NCBI GenBank assembly: GCA_964592475.1
Contig: CAZQEZ010000167.1
Coordinates: 1 to 8,688, forward strand
DNA: 8,688 nucleotides
Direction of reading: 5' to 3'
Source: CAZQEZ01 sp964592475
GTDB taxonomy: Bacteria; Bacteroidota; Bacteroidia; Cytophagales; Cyclobacteriaceae
The position numbers and the translations under genes were made by a program. Under the pieces are notes generated by a model. That model was not told the DNA's origin and made no database searches. It saw only the letters and a list, made by a program, of their open reading frames with translations. The stretch's first letter is position 1. Each line of letters opens with the position of its first letter. Of the stretch, positions 6,062 through 8,688 are shown piece after piece.

Positions 6062-6085
6062 CTTATCATCGCTAGCCTACATTTG
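6058..6085 (+). promoter_or_regulatory. Bacteroidota promoter for the two-component operon
   Basis: TACATTTG at 6078-6085 is a perfect TAnnTTTG element. At 17 bases upstream sits TTA (6058-6060) rather than TTG, inside the last GTTAA repeat. A poor -33 element covered by an activator box is typical of activator-dependent promoters. Transcription would start near 6091, giving a leader of about 60-70 bases. Confidence 0.5.
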
Positions 6086-6138
6086 TATATTAGTAAAAGT
6101 TGAATAGATATATTTTTTGGATTAGTTTTTGGTTGCAT

Positions 6139-6165
6139 AAGGAGGGGTTAATGAAAAAAAGATGA
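6139..6165 (+). promoter_or_regulatory. Strong Shine-Dalgarno and 4-codon leader minigene
   Basis: AAGGAGG at 6139-6145 is an unusually good ribosome-binding site for this phylum. It is 5 bases before ATG 6151, which opens a minigene reading MKKR and stopping at TGA 6163-6165. That stop overlaps the kinase ATG (6162-6164) as ATGA, so kinase translation may depend on re-initiation. From the SD to the kinase ATG is 16 bases, too far for direct use. The minigene contains a run of seven A; one extra A would place ATG 6151 in frame with the kinase. Confidence 0.5.
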
Positions 6166-7751
6166 AAAAACATACTTTAAGAGCTATAATAGTGCTAATG
6201 ACCCTGGCAATGCTAGGGCTTATCAGCTTTCAGATGTATTGGATTAATAATGCCATCAAGGTACACCAGGCACAATTTAAACAAGATGTACATGAAGCGT
6301 TACAGGCTGTAGCAGACAAGCTGGAAAAACAGGAAATAATTTATTTAGCTGCCAATCATTTAAAATTAGCCCCTAATATGCATCACGATTGCCAAAAACC
6401 ATGCAATGCCAAGCAGCAGGAAACCCGGCTCGATTCTATCATAGAAATATATGACGTGTACAACAAGAAGAAAACAAGCCCCTACAGCTACAAAACTAAA
6501 TATGAAAGCTACTCCTACCAAAAAAGTGCCCAGGTATTAAATGCCGCATCCCAAAATATACAATTCGAATTTAGTAATGGTAGTTACGATACCACTATTT
6601 CTCTGGCATTTCACAAAGAATCTAATAGTCATAAGCTTATTGACAAAACAAGTATAGTATCGGTAGTTTTAGAAGAGTTGATCGCCACCAACAGTGGTGC
6701 TCGCGAAGCAATCAATTATCAATTGGTAGACTCGCTACTGAAAAATGAATTGCTTAACCGGGGCATTGATCTTAAGCCCGCCTTAGGTGTTTATAATAAA
6801 AAACAGGCTCATTTTACTTACCTCAATGCCGGGTTAGCGGATCAACAAGAAATGCTAAAATCAGGCATGATGGTAAATTTATTTCCAAATGATTTGCTGG
6901 GCAGTTTCAATTATTTGGTAGTTAACTTCCCTAACCAGCAGGGCTGGCTTTTAAAAAAGATATGGTTTACCCTTACCTCTTCTGCAGTATTGGTAATCGT
7001 AATTATGTTCATCTTCGGTTTTGCTATTTTTACCATTCTTAAGCAAAAGAAGCTGAGTGAAATAAAGAACGATTTTATTAACAACATGACCCATGAGTTT
7101 AAGACGCCAATATCTACCGTGTCGCTAGCTTGCGAAGCACTACAGGAACCAGAAGCAAAACATTCGAGTAGTTTTATTGATCGCTACATAAACATTATTG
7201 CCGATGAAAATAAGCGACTGGGGCAGCAGGTGGAAAAGGTATTACAAATAGCTACGCTAGATAAAAAAGACTTTAAATTTAAACCGGAACCACTGGATAT
7301 GCATCAGATAATATCCCAAGCTGTTGGTAACATTGCCCTGGCAGTAGAGAAGAAGCAAGGATCCATTGAAATGCAATTAGAGGCAAGTAATCCAATCTTA
7401 TTTTCTGATAAGCTGCATTTGACGAACATTATCAATAATTTACTGGATAATGCCAATAAATATTCTCCTCACCAGCCACAGATTCTTATTAAAACAATGC
7501 AAATTGAAAATGGCATTATTTTACAAGTAAAGGATAATGGTGTGGGTATATCAGGTGAAGAAGCACAACGAATATTTGATAAATTTTATCGTGTACCTAC
7601 CGGCAACCTTCATGATGTAAAAGGTTTTGGTCTGGGGCTCACTTACGTGAAAACTATTCTAGAGGCAATGGGAGGCAATATTTCCGTGGCTAATTCACCC
7701 AAAAAAGGTAGTACATTCACAATTTTTATACCCTCAGAGCATGAGTTTTAA
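6162..7751 (+). CDS. Transmembrane sensor histidine kinase (RprX-like)
   Basis: This 529-residue inner-membrane kinase partners the regulator encoded by the overlapping next gene. TM1 is about 8-28, a periplasmic sensor domain about 29-265, and TM2 about 267-293. The sensor part has no family I recognise; it contains HHDCQKPC (74-81), a CxxxC preceded by two histidines, which could bind metal or form a disulfide. The cytosolic part has H-box THEFKTP (His311), N-box NLLDNANKYS (Asn430), G1 DNGVG (458-462), F-box IFDKFYR (471-477) and G2 GFGLGL (488-493), all intact. The architecture matches Bacteroidota RprX-type kinases. Its frame overlaps the regulator by 11 bases, implying translational coupling and one transcript. 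Start ATG 6162 overlaps the stop of a 4-codon minigene. Expression is probably autoregulated through the GTTAA array upstream. Confidence 0.93.
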   Translation: MKKHTLRAIIVLMTLAMLGLISFQMYWINNAIKVHQAQFKQDVHEALQAVADKLEKQEIIYLAANHLKLAPNMHHDCQKPCNAKQQETRLDSIIEIYDVYNKKKTSPYSYKTKYESYSYQKSAQVLNAASQNIQFEFSNGSYDTTISLAFHKESNSHKLIDKTSIVSVVLEELIATNSGAREAINYQLVDSLLKNELLNRGIDLKPALGVYNKKQAHFTYLNAGLADQQEMLKSGMMVNLFPNDLLGSFNYLVVNFPNQQGWLLKKIWFTLTSSAVLVIVIMFIFGFAIFTILKQKKLSEIKNDFINNMTHEFKTPISTVSLACEALQEPEAKHSSSFIDRYINIIADENKRLGQQVEKVLQIATLDKKDFKFKPEPLDMHQIISQAVGNIALAVEKKQGSIEMQLEASNPILFSDKLHLTNIINNLLDNANKYSPHQPQILIKTMQIENGIILQVKDNGVGISGEEAQRIFDKFYRVPTGNLHDVKGFGLGLTYVKTILEAMGGNISVANSPKKGSTFTIFIPSEHEF

Positions 7752-8430
7752 TAAAATACTTTTAGTAGAAGACGATGAAAACCTGGGGCAGATACTACAA
7801 GAGTATTTGCAAATGAAGCAATATGAAGTATCCCTATGCCGGAATGGAGAAGAAGGGCTAAAACAATTTAAAACAAATACTTACCATCTGGTTATTCTGG
7901 ATGTGATGATGCCCAAGAAAGATGGTTTTACGCTGGCGGGGGATATTAAAAAAACCAACCCTCACGTGCCTTTCATTTTCCTCACTGCCAAATCAATGCA
8001 GGAAGATACCCTGAAAGGTCTTAAACTGGGTGCCGATGACTACATTACCAAGCCATTCAGCATGGAAGAGTTGCTTTTACGCTTAAAGGCCATATTGAAA
8101 AGAACTTACCAAGAAAAAGATAATAAGGCCGGAAAATATAAGCTAGGGAGTTGCTCTTTTGATGCCGATGCTCACTTGCTGGAAACACCTGAGCAAAAAA
8201 TTAAACTTACTACCAAGGAAGCTGAACTGCTTCGTTTGCTATGCCTCAATATGAATCAATGCCTCAATCGCGGTGACGCGCTCAAAGCTATCTGGCACGA
8301 CGATAGCTACTTCAATGCCCGCAGTATGGATGTTTACATCACCAAATTAAGAAAGTATTTAAAAGTAGAGCCGGCTATTAAAATTTTAACCCTTCATGGC
8401 CAGGGTTTTAAGCTACTGCAAGAGGATTAG
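7741..8430 (+). CDS. OmpR-family response regulator (RprY-like)
   Basis: A 229-residue DNA-binding regulator phosphorylated by the kinase just upstream. The receiver domain (about 4-120) has the acidic cluster EDD (10-12), phospho-acceptor Asp54 in LDVMMP, Thr82 in FLTAKS and Lys104 in ITKPF. The C-terminal winged helix (about 132-227) has the OmpR-type recognition helix region RSMDVYITKLRKYL and the wing sequence LHGQGFKLL. The length is standard and nothing is missing. The ATG lies inside the last codons of the kinase (ATGAGTTTTAA overlap). The likely targets are its own operon and the divergent small gene, through the GTTAA repeats at 6014-6061. Other targets cannot be seen. Confidence 0.95.
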   Translation: MSFNKILLVEDDENLGQILQEYLQMKQYEVSLCRNGEEGLKQFKTNTYHLVILDVMMPKKDGFTLAGDIKKTNPHVPFIFLTAKSMQEDTLKGLKLGADDYITKPFSMEELLLRLKAILKRTYQEKDNKAGKYKLGSCSFDADAHLLETPEQKIKLTTKEAELLRLLCLNMNQCLNRGDALKAIWHDDSYFNARSMDVYITKLRKYLKVEPAIKILTLHGQGFKLLQED

Positions 8431-8536
8431 GGGAGGCAATTACTTTAGATGCTAAAACATTTACGGACAATACGATTGATATTGTTTAATAATGGACGTT
8501 TTGGCGTTAGTCAATATTTAAAGAGAAGAATGGGTG

Positions 8537-8578
8537 AAAAAAAAGGATGGAATCCCCTATTCTTGGGCTCATCCATCC
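8537..8578 (-). terminator. Intrinsic terminator of the right-edge minus-strand gene
   Basis: GGATGGA (8545-8551) pairs with TCCATCC (8572-8578), with an inner CCC/GGG pairing. Read on the minus strand the stem is followed directly by eight T (8537-8544), a classic rho-independent terminator about 40 bases after the stop of the minus-strand gene. It may also stop the response-regulator transcript, though no T-run follows in that direction. Confidence 0.75.
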
Positions 8579-8619
8579 TCACGGTTATCTATATTTATTT
8601 GTAATTATATTTTAGGTAA

Positions 8620-8688
8620 TTATAATCCAAAGGCGTAATAATAATTGCCGGGATAGTTTTCATAAATTCCTTCCAGCATCACCCCACC
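8620..8688 (-). CDS. C-terminal fragment of an unrecognised gene
   Basis: The minus-strand frame enters from the right edge and ends at TAA 8620-8622. The 22 visible residues read GVMLEGIYENYPGNYYYAFGL at the end, rich in Tyr and Gly. The fragment is too short to assign. A strong intrinsic terminator at 8537-8578 follows at the expected distance, which supports a real gene end. Confidence 0.55.
   Translation of the reverse strand, partial: GGVMLEGIYENYPGNYYYAFGL

Noticed and set aside
8468..8484. CAATA/TATTG hairpin after the response regulator as a terminator
   Set aside because: A five-base AU-rich stem with only a short T stretch is too weak to call.
1..8688. CRISPR array, toxin-antitoxin pair or known defence system
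   Set aside because: No regularly spaced long repeats and no effector, nuclease or toxin families are visible in any frame.

Overview
The window looks like chromosomal DNA from a member of the Bacteroidota, probably a cytophagalean relative. Its genes have moderate-to-low GC and its spacers are very AT-rich (about 20% GC by hand count in 2462-2877). Most starts lack a Shine-Dalgarno sequence. Several upstream regions carry the Bacteroidota promoter pattern TTG-N(16-20)-TAnnTTTG. The proteins (heparinase II/III lyase, RprX/RprY-like two-component pair, YwbE protein, PAP2 phosphatase) fit this phylum. The assignment is inference from sequence style, not from a marker gene.

Layout. Positions 1-345 hold a GC-richer (about 48%), hairpin-packed stretch with no convincing protein. 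It may be part of a structured RNA read on the minus strand, possibly the 5' part of a group II intron. Next come the 3' remnant of an unrecognised gene (to 544), a tiny ORF (560-709) and a YwbE-family gene (715-912). A 144-aa cytosolic protein, possibly STAS/SpoIIAA-like (1144-1578), converges on a soluble histidine kinase with no sensor domain (1619-2461, minus) across a shared hairpin. A 416-bp AT-rich spacer leads to a secreted heparinase II/III-type polysaccharide lyase (2878-4767) and a PAP2-family membrane phosphatase (4917-5627).

The right part is the best organised. A small predicted secreted Cys-containing protein (5776-5958, minus) diverges from a transmembrane histidine kinase and OmpR-type response regulator (6162-8430), whose reading frames overlap. 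The divergent spacer holds two good Bacteroidota-type promoters pointing outwards. Exactly between their -33 elements lie five GTTAA direct repeats at 10-12 bp spacing, as expected of an OmpR/PhoB-family binding array. The inferred model is a self-regulating two-component system that also controls the small secreted protein. The kinase is preceded by a strong Shine-Dalgarno sequence and a 4-codon minigene whose stop overlaps the kinase start. At the right edge is the C-terminus of another minus-strand gene with its own intrinsic terminator.

I found no CRISPR array, tRNA, recognisable rRNA or complete mobile element. The strongest novelty candidates are the divergent regulatory region with its small protein, the leader minigene, and the structured left edge.
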